A stretch of DNA of 64,000 nucleotides from an uncultured Porphyromonadaceae bacterium. GTDB taxonomy: Bacteria > Bacteroidota > Bacteroidia > Bacteroidales > Muribaculaceae. The stretch is from positions 1 to 64,000 of the forward strand of contig CAMWNI010000010.1 of assembly GCA_947175545.1 (NCBI GenBank), in the 5' to 3' direction. The notes under the pieces were generated by a model that worked only from the letters and a program-made list of their open reading frames with translations, was not told the DNA's origin and made no database searches. The position numbers and the translations under genes were made by a program. Of this stretch, positions 16,978-25,010 are shown piece after piece (positions within the stretch are counted from its first letter, which is position 1; every line of letters starts with the position of its first letter).

Positions 16978-17021
16978 CAAAAACGCCGAAACTGCAAAGA
17001 ATCGCATGCAATTTCGGCGTT
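16978..17021 (-). terminator. Intrinsic terminator of rsfS-ftsH
   Basis: AACGCCGAAA / TTTCGGCGTT ten-bp stem (16982-16991 with 17012-17021) followed on the minus strand by T's. Located 8 nt after the ftsH stop. Confidence 0.8.
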
Positions 17022-17028
17022 TTCGGCT

Positions 17029-19050
17029 TTAATTTTCTTGTTCGGCCTTTTCTTCCACGTCCGTCCGGTCAGGTTTCTCCGGCTCGAAGGGCGGAGGGGT
17101 CGGTTCTTGTCCGGTTTTGGAAATTAGAATTTCGTCGGTACGCGATGCCCATTGGCGTTTGCCGAAAATCTGTTCGACATCGGCCGTGAAGATTACCTCG
17201 CGGGTCATCAGTACATCTGCCAGTTTTCCGTGTCCCTCGGCTTGTTCGCGCAAAATTTGCTTTGCGCGCTCATACTGTTCGGCGATAATCTTTGAAATTT
17301 CTTCGTCGATTTTCTTTGCGCGCTCTTCGCTGTAGGGTTTGGTGAATCCGTAGCTCTGGCCGGTCGAGTCATAATAGCTGACGTTAGGAAGGTCGGCGCT
17401 CATGCCGTAGTAGACAACCATGGCGTAGGCCTGTTTGGTTACTCGCTCAAGGTCGTTGGCCGCTCCCGTAGAAATCGAGCTGAGAAACAATTCTTCGGCC
17501 GCGCGGCCTCCGAGAGTCGAGCAGATTTCATCGAGCAGGGCCTGCGAGGGGGTAATCTGGCGTTCCTCCGGAAGATACCATGCGGCTCCGAGAGCTTTCC
17601 CTCGCGGAACTATTGTGACTTTAATCAGAGGATTGGCATATTGCAGGTGCCACGAAACCGTCGCATGGCCCGCTTCGTGAATTGCAATGGCTTTTTTCTC
17701 TCCGTCGGTCAGAATTTTCGATTTCTTTTCCAGTCCGCCGATAATGCGGTCAACGGCGTCAATAAAGTCCTGTTTGTCAATTGCCTTTTTGTTGTTTCGG
17801 GCGGCAATCAGGGCCGCTTCATTGCAGACATTGGCAATATCTGCGCCGGAAAATCCGGGGGTTTGACGGGCAAGCAGGTCAACGTCAAGGCCTTCAATAA
17901 CCTTTTTGTTGCGCAGATGGACGTTGAAAATAGCCACTCGGTCGTTCAAATCGGGCAGGTCAACGTAGATCTGACGGTCAAAGCGGCCGGCACGGAGTAG
18001 CGCCTTGTCAAGAATGTCGGCGCGGTTGGTTGCCGCAAGGATAATGACGCCGCTGTTCGATCCGAAACCGTCCATCTCGGTCAGCAGCTGGTTGAGGGTG
18101 TTTTCGCGCTCGTCGTTGCTGCCCATGTTGGCATTTTTGCCGCGCGCCCGCCCGACGGCATCAATCTCGTCAATGAAGACAATGCATGGAGCCTTGTCCT
18201 TGGCCTGGCGGAAAAGATCGCGCACGCGGCTTGCGCCGACGCCGACAAACATTTCAACGAAGTCCGATCCGCTCATTGAGAAGAACGGCACGTCGGCTTC
18301 GCCGGCAACGGCCTTTGCAAGCATCGTCTTGCCGGTTCCGGGAGGGCCGACAAGGAGCGCGCCCTTCGGAATCTTGCCGCCGAGGTCCGTGTAGCGCTTC
18401 GGATTCTTGAGGAACTCAACAATTTCTTCGATTTCGGTTTTTGCTTCGTTCAGGCCGGCTACATCCTTGAATGTCACCTTGTTGTTCGAGTTCTTGTCGA
18501 AGACCTGTGCCTTGCTTTTGCCGACGGAGAAGACCCCGCCGTCGCCACCGCGGCCCATTCGTCGGAACATGAAGTACCAGAGGGCAACGAGCAGAAAAAT
18601 CGGCCCGAAGGTCCAGACCAGGTTCGAATAGTCAGCCGCATCGGCATAGCTGACGGAGCCTTTGAACCATCCCTCCTGCTTCCATTGCTCAATGCGCTTT
18701 TCAAACGACTGAGTGTCACCATACTTGACCTCAACCTTGCCGTCGGCCCCCTCGGCGCGCTGAAGTTCAGGCGCGGAGAATACGGTCTCGGTTGCCGACT
18801 TGCTCAGCAGGCCCTCGGCTTCTTTCTTATTGCGGTAAATGGTGATTTTGTCAACCCCTCCGGTCTTGACAAGTTCTTCGAACTGGTCAATCGTGTCAAG
18901 ATTCTTAATGAGGGCGTTCTGATCAAAATACCATATCCCAAAAAGGGATGCAAGTACAACGACGTACATCCACATTATGTTGAACCCGAATTTTGGCTTT
19001 TTGCCGCCGTTGGGCTTGCTTTTCTGATTTTTTTGCGGAAGAAGTGGCAT
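17029..19050 (-). CDS. ftsH: ATP-dependent zinc metalloprotease FtsH
   Basis: Inner-membrane AAA+ protease for membrane-protein quality control and regulated proteolysis. The 673-residue protein has TM1 at about 24-42, a periplasmic domain, TM2 at about 146-162, Walker A GPPGTGKT at 235-242, Walker [13 protein letters not shown], the second region of homology ([19 protein letters not shown]), and the zinc-binding HEAGH motif with the third ligand region downstream. The C-terminal tail is Pro/Glu rich ([19 protein letters not shown]). It starts 4 nt after rsfS, a linkage common in Bacteroidetes. Confidence 0.97.
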   Translation of the reverse strand: MPLLPQKNQKSKPNGGKKPKFGFNIMWMYVVVLASLFGIWYFDQNALIKNLDTIDQFEELVKTGGVDKITIYRNKKEAEGLLSKSATETVFSAPELQRAEGADGKVEVKYGDTQSFEKRIEQWKQEGWFKGSVSYADAADYSNLVWTFGPIFLLVALWYFMFRRMGRGGDGGVFSVGKSKAQVFDKNSNNKVTFKDVAGLNEAKTEIEEIVEFLKNPKRYTDLGGKIPKGALLVGPPGTGKTMLAKAVAGEADVPFFSMSGSDFVEMFVGVGASRVRDLFRQAKDKAPCIVFIDEIDAVGRARGKNANMGSNDERENTLNQLLTEMDGFGSNSGVIILAATNRADILDKALLRAGRFDRQIYVDLPDLNDRVAIFNVHLRNKKVIEGLDVDLLARQTPGFSGADIANVCNEAALIAARNNKKAIDKQDFIDAVDRIIGGLEKKSKILTDGEKKAIAIHEAGHATVSWHLQYANPLIKVTIVPRGKALGAAWYLPEERQITPSQALLDEICSTLGGRAAEELFLSSISTGAANDLERVTKQAYAMVVYYGMSADLPNVSYYDSTGQSYGFTKPYSEERAKKIDEEISKIIAEQYERAKQILREQAEGHGKLADVLMTREVIFTADVEQIFGKRQWASRTDEILISKTGQEPTPPPFEPEKPDRTDVEEKAEQEN

Positions 19051-19054
19051 AATG

Positions 19055-19408
19055 TCAGTCTAAGTCAGGAATTTCAGTAATCTTGCCGTCGCTCCAAAGC
19101 TCCTCAAGATTGTAGCGTTGGCGCTCGTCAGGAACGAAAATATGAACAAGTGCTGAGCCATAGTCCAACACAATCCAGCGCGACGTCTCATAACCGTCAT
19201 AATTGTATGGCTTGATGTGGTCTTTCTCAAACAGATAGTCGCGGACAGAATCGGCAATCGAGGCCACATGCGTTGCGGATGTCCCCTCGCATACGAAGAA
19301 ATCAGCGGCTGCGCTGTCGGCAACCTCCGAAAGGTCAATGTGAACAATCCGGCGTCCTTTGCGTTCCTGAATGCCTTCTATAATCAGTTGGTTAAGTTCG
19401 TGTTTCAA
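19055..19408 (-). CDS. rsfS: Ribosomal silencing factor RsfS
   Basis: A 117-residue RsfS/Iojap protein that binds L14 of the 50S subunit and blocks subunit joining when nutrients are short. Signatures: DLSEVADSAAADFFVCEG, TSATHVASIADSVRDYL, and the highly conserved RWIVLDYGSALVHIFVPDER plus YNLEELW. It heads a transcription unit with ftsH; a -7 box is at 19440-19447. Confidence 0.94.
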   Translation of the reverse strand: MKHELNQLIIEGIQERKGRRIVHIDLSEVADSAAADFFVCEGTSATHVASIADSVRDYLFEKDHIKPYNYDGYETSRWIVLDYGSALVHIFVPDERQRYNLEELWSDGKITEIPDLD

Positions 19409-19439
19409 GTCTATTGGAATAAAATGATGAAAATATGTG

Positions 19440-19447
19440 CAAAGTTA
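19440..19447 (-). promoter_or_regulatory. -7 box of rsfS-ftsH
   Basis: TAACTTTG on the minus strand, 31 nt before the rsfS start. Confidence 0.55.
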
Positions 19448-19563
19448 ACGAAAAAATCGCGAACCTCCTTATTCTAAACGCCAAAAAGCCCAACAATGTT
19501 GCCAAACCGCCTCTGTTAACAAATATTAACGCCATAAACCCCCATAACTTCAAAAAAACTCCC

Positions 19564-19571
19564 TACCTTTG
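19564..19571 (+). promoter_or_regulatory. -7 box of tRNA-Ser
   Basis: TACCTTTG 13 nt before the tRNA 5' end, matching TAnnTTTG. Confidence 0.55.
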
Positions 19572-19584
19572 CACCGACCATTTT

Positions 19585-19672
19585 GGAGTGGTGCTCGAGT
19601 GGATGAAGAGGCACGCCTGGAAAGCGTGTATACGCCAAAAGCGTATCGGGGGTTCGAATCCCCCTCACTCCG
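19585..19672 (+). tRNA. tRNA-Ser (anticodon GGA)
   Basis: Acceptor GGAGTGG with TCACTCC (one G-T), anticodon stem CACGC/GCGTG with loop CTGGAAA (GGA), a long variable arm (TATACGC/GCGTATC) as expected for class II tRNAs, T arm GGGGG-TTCGAAT-CCCCC, discriminator G. 88 nt. It forms the left edge of the AT-rich accessory island. Confidence 0.96.
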
Positions 19673-19679
19673 CAACGAA

Positions 19680-19730
19680 GAGGCTGTCTAACAAGTTTAG
19701 GCGGCCTTTTTTTAGACGGTGTCTAAATGT
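19680..19730. repeat. Palindromic GTCTAA-rich segment after tRNA-Ser (terminator; possible IS-end remnant)
   Basis: The segment GAGGCTGTCTAACAAG ... GGCGGCC then seven T's, then TTTAGAC-GGT-GTCTAAA (an exact 7-bp palindrome arm). The first half can act as terminator for tRNA-Ser. The GAGGCTGTCTAA start also resembles terminal inverted repeats of some insertion sequences, but no transposase is present. Confidence 0.4.
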
Positions 19731-19929
19731 CCTTTTTTACTCTGCGGCGATAAATTAAATAATTATCAAAGCATAGATATGTCAGAACTATTATGCTGAA
19801 AAGGTCAAACCATGCTCTACCGGAAGAAGGAGCAAGTGTCACATCCAGTATTCGAGAGGCGATACCAACAAGCCCAACGATTGATAATGTGAGTGATATA
19901 TTGCGCTTTACGCGATTGCTGATTTGCAT
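19723..19929 (-). CDS. Small two-TM protein, unknown function
   Basis: A 68-residue AT-rich gene. The product has a basic N-terminus (QISNRVKRN), TM1 (ISLTLSIVGLVGIASRIL), a short loop, TM2 (WFDLFSIIVLTYLCFDNYLIY) and a basic tail RRRVKKDI. No family recognised. It is the first gene of the accessory island after tRNA-Ser and overlaps the palindromic segment with its 3' end. It could be a real small membrane protein; codon use and the charge pattern favour this, but evidence is modest. Confidence 0.5.
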   Translation of the reverse strand: MQISNRVKRNISLTLSIVGLVGIASRILDVTLAPSSGRAWFDLFSIIVLTYLCFDNYLIYRRRVKKDI

Positions 19930-20010
19930 GCAACGTGAGAATTTTTTATGATGAAAAATTACGAAAAACCGGAGATTAGCACCAATCGGGCTGGTATGAA
20001 AAGAAAAACG

Positions 20011-20385
20011 CTAAATATCAAACTTTTCGTCCTTATAGTTTATCAATGAAATAAACAATAATACTACCGAGAGCGCAAAGGGCGTAATGTACCACCATTG
20101 ATTAGGGGAGTCGATTGCTATGATAATTAAATAGTAATAAATGAACGCTCCGTTTAGATTGGAAAGCAGGTTGTTGATAATGATGCTTTTTGGCTTTTTT
20201 ATCCAAAGCCAAAGAGAATATCCTATAAAAAATAAGGCTGCTAATGTGCCACAAATAACCGGCAGAAGCATTGACTTGGTGTAAGCCATTAACAAAAGGC
20301 TCACAATTACTACCATCATAAGTGCGTTTAGCACTTTACTTCTATAAAAGGCGTGAAGCCTGCGATGTCTTATTGCCTGTTTCAT
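20011..20385 (-). CDS. Small membrane protein, unknown function
   Basis: Start set at ATG 20385 (MKQAIRHRRLHAFYRSK), because a -7 box (20391-20398) lies directly upstream, so an in-frame ATG at 20424 would be outside the transcript. The 124-residue product has four hydrophobic segments: ALMMVVIVSLLLMAYT, MLLPVICGTLAALFFIGYSL, GAFIYYYLIIIAI and FALSVVLLFISLI. The N-terminus is strongly basic. No family recognised. Island gene; probably monocistronic and leaderless. Confidence 0.65.
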   Translation of the reverse strand: MKQAIRHRRLHAFYRSKVLNALMMVVIVSLLLMAYTKSMLLPVICGTLAALFFIGYSLWLWIKKPKSIIINNLLSNLNGAFIYYYLIIIAIDSPNQWWYITPFALSVVLLFISLINYKDEKFDI

Positions 20386-20390
20386 GCACC

Positions 20391-20398
20391 CAAAATTA
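20391..20398 (-). promoter_or_regulatory. -7 box abutting a small membrane protein gene
   Basis: TAATTTTG on the minus strand, followed by five bases and the ATG at 20385. Another predicted leaderless start. Confidence 0.5.
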
Positions 20399-20461
20399 CG
20401 AAAAAAGAGCGACATATCAAACATATAAAAAACTTTTACGCGACCGTATAGCGCCGATTAG

Positions 20462-20500
20462 AAAATAGGCTTTAACGCACTGCGAAAGTACGGTAAAGCC
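20462..20500 (-). terminator. Intrinsic terminator of island lipoprotein (copy 1)
   Basis: On the minus strand GGCTTTACCGTAC pairs with GTGCGTTAAAGCC (two mismatches) and is followed by TATTTTC. It is closely related to the hairpin at 24925-24967; both lie 3' of a small lipoprotein gene. Confidence 0.65.
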
Positions 20501-20522
20501 CACTATGCGGAAAAGACATGGC

Positions 20523-21011
20523 TTAATAACTCATTGTAAAAGCTACTTCTTTATCGGGCTTTATTTTATTGACTATAATAGCCGACCTGTAATAAGTGAA
20601 TAAATCGTCATTATCATCATCGAATCGAACAATATTGAAAGATGCCTGAAATTCATACTTGTCCATGCTGTTATCATACATCCAACAATAACGGTGGCTT
20701 TTAATGATGCCTGGAATGCGTTTGTATTGAACGAGCAATGTGTATTTACTGAAATCAATATCCAACAGTTGCAAATCCTTCATTGCGAGATTTTCCTCGT
20801 TGGGGAAATCTTCGGAAGAATTAATCACGAAACCCCTTAGTGGATATTGTCGTTTCTCTTCTGAAGTCAGCTCACCCCAGTTGAATATTTTTGATTGAGG
20901 TTCAAGTTCAGTTACAATTGGGATTTTTAAATACAATGGCGGTTCTGTCTTATTATTGCATGAGCATAGCAAGCCGACAATTGCCAAAATTAAAAGTTGG
21001 ATATATTTCAT
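20523..21011 (-). CDS. Island lipoprotein, unknown function
   Basis: A 162-residue lipoprotein starting at ATG 21011 (MKYIQLLILAIVGLLCSC, Cys18 as acylation site). The mature part is acidic and contains KIFNWGELTSEEKRQYPLRG and FDDDNDDLFTYYRSAIIVN; no family recognised. It ends 23 nt before a terminator hairpin. Upstream, only 57 bp separate it from the truncated repeat copy ending at 21069. AT-rich, typical of the island. Confidence 0.65.
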   Translation of the reverse strand: MKYIQLLILAIVGLLCSCNNKTEPPLYLKIPIVTELEPQSKIFNWGELTSEEKRQYPLRGFVINSSEDFPNEENLAMKDLQLLDIDFSKYTLLVQYKRIPGIIKSHRYCWMYDNSMDKYEFQASFNIVRFDDDNDDLFTYYRSAIIVNKIKPDKEVAFTMSY

Positions 21012-21068
21012 ATAGAACAGCATTATTTATAACACTATAACGTAACGGGGGCATAGAATATTGTCTAT

Positions 21069-21413
21069 TCAGAAAAAGTAGCCGGAGGCTTTCTTTTCGT
21101 TCCTGAACACCGGCGGGGCTAATCGACCTGTCGCTTGCGGAGCAAGAAACAGCTTCGCGGTTTCGAACTTATGCCAATCCACAAAGTCGCTCTCGTTGAG
21201 CCGGATATAGTTGAATATATCCGCGAGCCTACGCGAGTTGAACGCCCCCGACCGCAGGTAGCCCACGACCTGCGCTTTTACCTGCTTGACAATCTTATTC
21301 CGCTGCTCGGTCAGATCTCCGCGTAGGTTCCCGGAGCGGAGTGCTGACATCAGTTCAGGCGACAACCATTCTTCGGCCAACGATGCCTCAAGCTCTATAT
21401 TGGTAAAAGACAA
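21069..21413 (-). pseudogene. Truncated 3' copy of the gene at 24277-24923
   Basis: An open frame of 114 residues whose residues from about 8 on (ELEASLAEEWLSPELMSALR to NEKKASGYFF) match the C-terminal part of the product encoded at 24277-24672 almost exactly. The similarity begins abruptly at 21392; upstream sequence is unrelated. So this is a 3' fragment left by a duplication or recombination event, with an accidental start. It retains the frame, so expression as a small protein cannot be excluded. Parent family not recognised. Confidence 0.65.
21076..21392. repeat. 317-bp direct repeat, copy A
   Basis: Ungapped match to 24284-24600 with about 16 differences counted by eye (roughly 95% identity). 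Both copies are in the same orientation and 3,208 bp apart, flanking the PDZ protein, structured RNA 1 and the KilA-N gene. Confidence 0.93.
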
Positions 21414-21444
21414 GCTTTAAATCGCCTTAGATTACGCCATTAAA

Positions 21445-23001
21445 CTAGTGTACACGGGGAAGATTTCGAGTTGCATCAAAGAAGTAATTTCTATCATATA
21501 GGGTTCCTTCAAGTTTAATCTTCTTCCCATCTCGCTTAATTTCAATAATATGGCTCTTTCCTTGAGTAAAAATATCGGCAGGCTCAATCTGTAAATAATT
21601 TCCGTCAATATACCTGTCTTGATAATATACAATCACATAAGGCACTGCATAATCATTGTAACACGATAAAGGATTAAGAGGAGCGTCTTTAATCATATTA
21701 TACCACGATTGATCCTTAAAAGATAATTTGGAAAAGTCCTCTTTCCATTCAACCTTGCCATTACAACATATATTGTTAATGAGTTTAATGACATTCTTTC
21801 CGTCTATCTTCAAAATCTCGTCACCCGGAAGCAATCCAAGTACCTCTGCAGGACTGTCTTTATATACATCACTCACAATCGCCTTGTCCCCATCCCAACA
21901 TATGCCATTCCACACATAAACAGGGTCGTGGAATGGATGTACCCCGGGGAAGGCCCGACATCCGGAAAGCACTTTGAATGCTGCTGTGTTAAGTGACAAC
22001 GGCCGTTCAAACTGTTTTCGGTAAGTAAGTTGCCAAACAATGGGAGGGGCTGTCTGATTTTGATCCTGCATTTTTTTTGCATCCAGAAGACACACCCCTA
22101 GGAAATGATAAGTATTCACGTCTCGATGAGTGAAACCTCCAGTTGTAACGGGCGTACGAGGCTTCCTAAATGAATTCACATACCAACCGTTATTTCTTTT
22201 TTGGATATATGTATTACTCCCATTATCTAGGTATTGAGTTGTCGGTGGCACATAGGTAGAGGTAACCTGCATATTTTCATCAAATGCAATGGTTAGAATT
22301 AGGTCCGGATTCTCATCATCCACTATAAAAGGGAAGCCACTTTTTTCAAGATTCTCAAATGCCAATTGGGCGTATTTTTGTTCTAATAAAGGGTTGCCGG
22401 AACGAGGGACAAAGGAGATTCGACGATACTTACTCCAATCCGGGATATTCGGATTGTTTAATATAACGATCCCATCCGTGCCTGTAGTATAATTAGCACG
22501 GGCTTTGTTGATAGCTAAAGTACCATCACTATAGAGTTCACTCTCATCAAAACCTTTAGTAACTAAATTGATCGGAACATAAGACACCCAATATGTGGTG
22601 TCATTCAACATTGAGAATAATTCTAATTTCACGCGTCCATCAACCCCAGGTGTGGTTGCTGCAAGCATTGCATCTTGGGCGTTCTCATAAACTGATTCAG
22701 GAACACCATTGATAGAAATTATTTGATCATAACTTGCAAGAACACCATAAGGTGTGCTACATGAAAAATTTCCCATATGCTTCCGTCCTTTACTACTAAG
22801 TAAGGTTAGTTTCCCTGGATTAAAGTTGGGGAGATATCCTAACGACACGGCATAGTGTTCGTTGGTAGGGAGCGAAATAATCTCATTGGAATGGGAACCA
22901 CTCACAGTTTTACCCAAGAAATCTCCTAATCTCTGTGAATTTGCCGGCAAGGCTACTATAACCACTGCAAGGCAAATTAGCGTTCTGATAAAACGTTCCA
23001 T
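21445..23001 (-). CDS. Secreted PDZ-domain protein, unknown function
   Basis: A 518-residue protein with a signal peptide (ERFIRTLICLAVVIVALPANS). Two PDZ-like parts are visible: one near residues 75-110 (YGVLASYDQIISINGVPESV) and a clearer one near 365-405 (SDVYKDSPAEVLGLLPGDEI then LKIDGKNV). Between them is a region with FENLEKSGFPFIVDDENPDL followed by a Tyr/Asn-rich stretch and YHFLGVCLLDAKKM, reminiscent of DUF4136-type lipoprotein domains. No protease triad is seen. It is preceded, 50 nt upstream, by the structured RNA element 1, whose conserved tail reaches the start codon. Island gene; likely periplasmic or surface role. Confidence 0.75.
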   Translation of the reverse strand: MERFIRTLICLAVVIVALPANSQRLGDFLGKTVSGSHSNEIISLPTNEHYAVSLGYLPNFNPGKLTLLSSKGRKHMGNFSCSTPYGVLASYDQIISINGVPESVYENAQDAMLAATTPGVDGRVKLELFSMLNDTTYWVSYVPINLVTKGFDESELYSDGTLAINKARANYTTGTDGIVILNNPNIPDWSKYRRISFVPRSGNPLLEQKYAQLAFENLEKSGFPFIVDDENPDLILTIAFDENMQVTSTYVPPTTQYLDNGSNTYIQKRNNGWYVNSFRKPRTPVTTGGFTHRDVNTYHFLGVCLLDAKKMQDQNQTAPPIVWQLTYRKQFERPLSLNTAAFKVLSGCRAFPGVHPFHDPVYVWNGICWDGDKAIVSDVYKDSPAEVLGLLPGDEILKIDGKNVIKLINNICCNGKVEWKEDFSKLSFKDQSWYNMIKDAPLNPLSCYNDYAVPYVIVYYQDRYIDGNYLQIEPADIFTQGKSHIIEIKRDGKKIKLEGTLYDRNYFFDATRNLPRVH

Positions 23002-23049
23002 AAGTTATGTTGGCCACGCGCTCCCTGCTTGGCAATTAGTTTACAGATT

Positions 23050-23359
23050 AGAAAAGAAAAAGCGTGAGAGCCATCTCTGATGTCCGTCCCACTCCTTGAG
23101 GCCTTCGCAATGCCCGAATTGGTAGAACGGACAACTTGCAGAAGCCTCACGCAAGATATGTAGTCATGGGCGACAATGTGCCGCCACACCATGATATACA
23201 TAACCACATAAGCCATCTACCGTTGTCTCATTCTTGACCAATTCTGAAAGTTGCGAAGTTTCAAGGAGTCAAGAAAGAGCGTCGAGTAAACGCTTTCCAT
23301 TAAGTCTGCTTCCCACCCGCTTGGCCCTGACCGGGCTTCCGCATAGCGGTCTACGGTTG
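23050..23359 (-). ncRNA. Structured RNA element 1 (candidate leader or small RNA)
   Basis: Transcribed on the minus strand from a -7 box at 23360-23367. Stems seen: a 12-bp hairpin (23228-23238 with 23268-23279) capped by GAAA..TTCGC.AA..TTTC; an intermediate hairpin (TCATG/CATGA, GGCG/CGCC); and a 3' domain with outer stem GCGTGAG/CTCACGC (23146-23152 with 23062-23068), an inner 7-bp stem TGTCCGT/ACGGACA (23127-23133 with 23081-23087), and a small GGGC/GCCT stem with a GCGA loop. A T-rich run (23050-23061) follows. The same layout recurs at 25645-25893 with different but still pairing bases. No match to tRNA, tmRNA or RNase P signatures. Confidence 0.6.
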
Positions 23360-23367
23360 CAAAGTTA
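23360..23367 (-). promoter_or_regulatory. -7 box of structured RNA element 1
   Basis: TAACTTTG on the minus strand, about 360 nt before the PDZ-protein start; only the structured element lies between. Confidence 0.55.
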
Positions 23368-23397
23368 AGGAAAATATTATAATCCGCAAAGCGTCAG

Positions 23398-23428
23398 TTG
23401 ATTAATTTGAAAAAAAATCGTAATTTTG
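23398..23428 (+). promoter_or_regulatory. Promoter of the KilA-N gene
   Basis: TTG (23398-23400), 20 bp spacer, then TAATTTTG (23421-23428): a good Bacteroidetes -33/-7 pair. Confidence 0.65.
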
Positions 23429-23431
23429 CCT

Positions 23432-23467
23432 ATGAAAACAATTCACCCCTTCAGAATCAATGGCTAA
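23432..23467 (+). CDS. Short upstream ORF overlapping kilA-N
   Basis: ATG at 23432 encodes MKTIHPFRING then TAA, overlapping the KilA-N start by 8 nt. The ATG lies three bases after the -7 box, so it would be translated, if at all, as a leaderless start. It could couple or limit translation of the KilA-N gene. Speculative. Confidence 0.3.
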   Translation: MKTIHPFRING

Positions 23468-24263
23468 AATATTAGTACAGAATACAGAAGTAAGTGTAGT
23501 AAAGGTAAATGGAGAAGACTACATTTGCCTCACTGATATGCTTCGCGCCAAAGACGGCGATTTCTTTATCACCGACTGGCTTCGCAATAGAAACACCTTG
23601 GAGTTCCTCGGTATATGGGAAAAGGTATATAACCCCAATTTTAATTATGGCGAATTCGCCATAATTAGAAATCAAGCAGGCTTGAACAGCTTTAAAATAA
23701 GTGTAAAAGAGTTTGTGGCGCAGACTAACGCCATAAGTTTGCAAGCAAAAGCCGGTCGTTATGGTGGCACTTACGCCCATAAGGACATTGCTTTTGAATT
23801 TGCAATGTGGATTAGTCCCGAATTTAAGGTCTATATAGTTAAGGAGTTTCAGCGCCTAAAGGCAGAAGAGCAAAAGTTGCTCGGATGGTCGGCCAAGCGC
23901 GAACTCTCCAAAATCAATTACCGCATCCACACCGACGCTATCAAGACGCACCTCCTTCCAGCGGAGATTACCTGCGAGCAAACATCGCGTGTCTATGCCG
24001 ATGAGGCCGACGTACTCAACGTGGCGATGTTCGGTAAGACGGCTCGCCAATGGCGTGAAGAAAATCCCGGTCTAAAGGGTAACATCCGTGACTACGCAAC
24101 GATAAATGAGCTGATATGTCTCTCCAATATGGAGAACCTCAATGCAGTCTTTATTGAACAAGGAATGCCGCAGGGCGAGCGACTAATCAAACTCAACCAA
24201 ATCGCCATCCATCAGATGGGTATCTTGGAAAGTGGTGATAACGACCGCAAATTGCTGAAATAA
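23460..24263 (+). CDS. KilA-N domain protein
   Basis: A 267-residue protein. Residues ~15-125 form a KilA-N domain, a DNA-binding-like module common in phages and mobile elements: DYICLTDMLRAKDGDFFITD, DWLRNRNTLEFLGIWEKVYN, AGRYGGTYAHKDIAFEFAMW and ISPEFKVYIVKEFQRLK are diagnostic. The C-terminal half (RELSKINYRIHTDAIKTHLL to the end) resembles the partner region often seen in Bacteroidetes KilA-N proteins, with TARQWREENPGLKGNIRDYA. It is the only plus-strand gene inside the repeat-bounded segment. KilA-N genes are typical accessory, phage-related cargo; the target is unknown. Confidence 0.88.
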   Translation: MAKILVQNTEVSVVKVNGEDYICLTDMLRAKDGDFFITDWLRNRNTLEFLGIWEKVYNPNFNYGEFAIIRNQAGLNSFKISVKEFVAQTNAISLQAKAGRYGGTYAHKDIAFEFAMWISPEFKVYIVKEFQRLKAEEQKLLGWSAKRELSKINYRIHTDAIKTHLLPAEITCEQTSRVYADEADVLNVAMFGKTARQWREENPGLKGNIRDYATINELICLSNMENLNAVFIEQGMPQGERLIKLNQIAIHQMGILESGDNDRKLLK

Positions 24264-24276
24264 GCATACCTTTCAG

Positions 24277-24923
24277 TTAAAAGAAGTAGCCGGAGGCTTT
24301 CTTTTCGTTTCTGAACACCGGCGGGGCTAATCGACCTGTCGCTTGCGGAGCAAGAAACAGCTTCGCGGTTTCGAACTTATGCCAATCCACAAAGTCGCTC
24401 TCGTTGAGCCGGATATAGTTGAATATATCCGCGAGCCTACACGAGCTGAACGACCTCGACCGCAGATAGCCCACGACCTGCGCTTTTACTTGCCTGACAA
24501 TCTCATTCCGCTGTTCGGTCAGATCTCCGCGCAGGTTCCCGGAGCGGAGTGCTGACATCAGTTCAGACGACAGCCATTCTTCGGACAACGACGCTTCAAG
24601 GTCAATGAACTGCGAGCGCAGTTCGAGATACTTTCCCCATCTGCTGCCTTGCACAGAGCCGAGAGAATCCACGAGAGCGTAGCCTCGAACGGCGTTTTAC
24701 CCTTACGGAGCAGATAAGCCCCGCTGTCTTGCCGACCGATAACCTTTGTGCCGCTCCATTGGAGCAAGCAAAGGGTCTTAATCTCGTCTGCCGAGAAGTT
24801 TTCGGCGAGAAGCTGATAAACGTAGCGAAGCTGTTTATCGCCTAATTCGTGCCATCCCTGCGGCACGATGAAGTCAATCGAGATTGACGAACTGCGTTTC
24901 GTCGAGCTAAAGGTTGTCTGCAT
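24277..24923 (-). pseudogene. Frameshifted gene of unknown Bacteroidales family
   Basis: Two overlapping frames encode what looks like one protein. The 5' frame (from ATG 24923) gives TTFSSTKRSSSISIDFIVPQ and GWHELGDKQLRYVYQLLAEN, SGTKVIGRQDSGAYLLRKGK, then drifts into unlikely sequence after about residue 90. The 3' frame (from GTG 24672) gives GKYLELRSQFIDLEASLSEE and runs to NEKKASGYFF. I recall related full-length Bacteroides proteins with a longer middle part, so an internal deletion with frameshift near 24600-24690 is likely. Its 3' part is duplicated at 21069-21413. Function not known. The start directly follows a terminator hairpin that also contains a -7-like TACTTTTG. Confidence 0.65.
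24284..24600. repeat. 317-bp direct repeat, copy B
   Basis: Matches 21076-21392 without gaps (about 16 differences). This copy is part of the more complete parent gene, so copy A is the derived fragment. Confidence 0.93.
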
Positions 24924-24924
24924 A

Positions 24925-24967
24925 GAAAAAGTGCTTTACCGTACTCTGCAAAAGTACGGTAAAGCAC
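24925..24967 (-). terminator. Intrinsic terminator of island lipoprotein (copy 2)
   Basis: Perfect 15-bp inverted repeat (24931-24945 with 24953-24967) followed on the minus strand by TTTTT, 43 nt after the lipoprotein stop. It resembles the hairpin at 20462-20500. It also contains TACTTTTG, a possible -7 box for the gene starting at 24923. Confidence 0.8.
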
Positions 24968-25010
24968 TCTATGGGGACAGTACTAATCTGCCTTTTATTT
25001 GTATCAAGAT

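Noticed and set aside
23050-23359. RNA element 1 as tmRNA, RNase P RNA or 6S RNA
   Set aside because: No tRNA-like end or tag reading frame, no conserved RNase P core motifs, and not the single long bulged hairpin of 6S RNA; also present twice.
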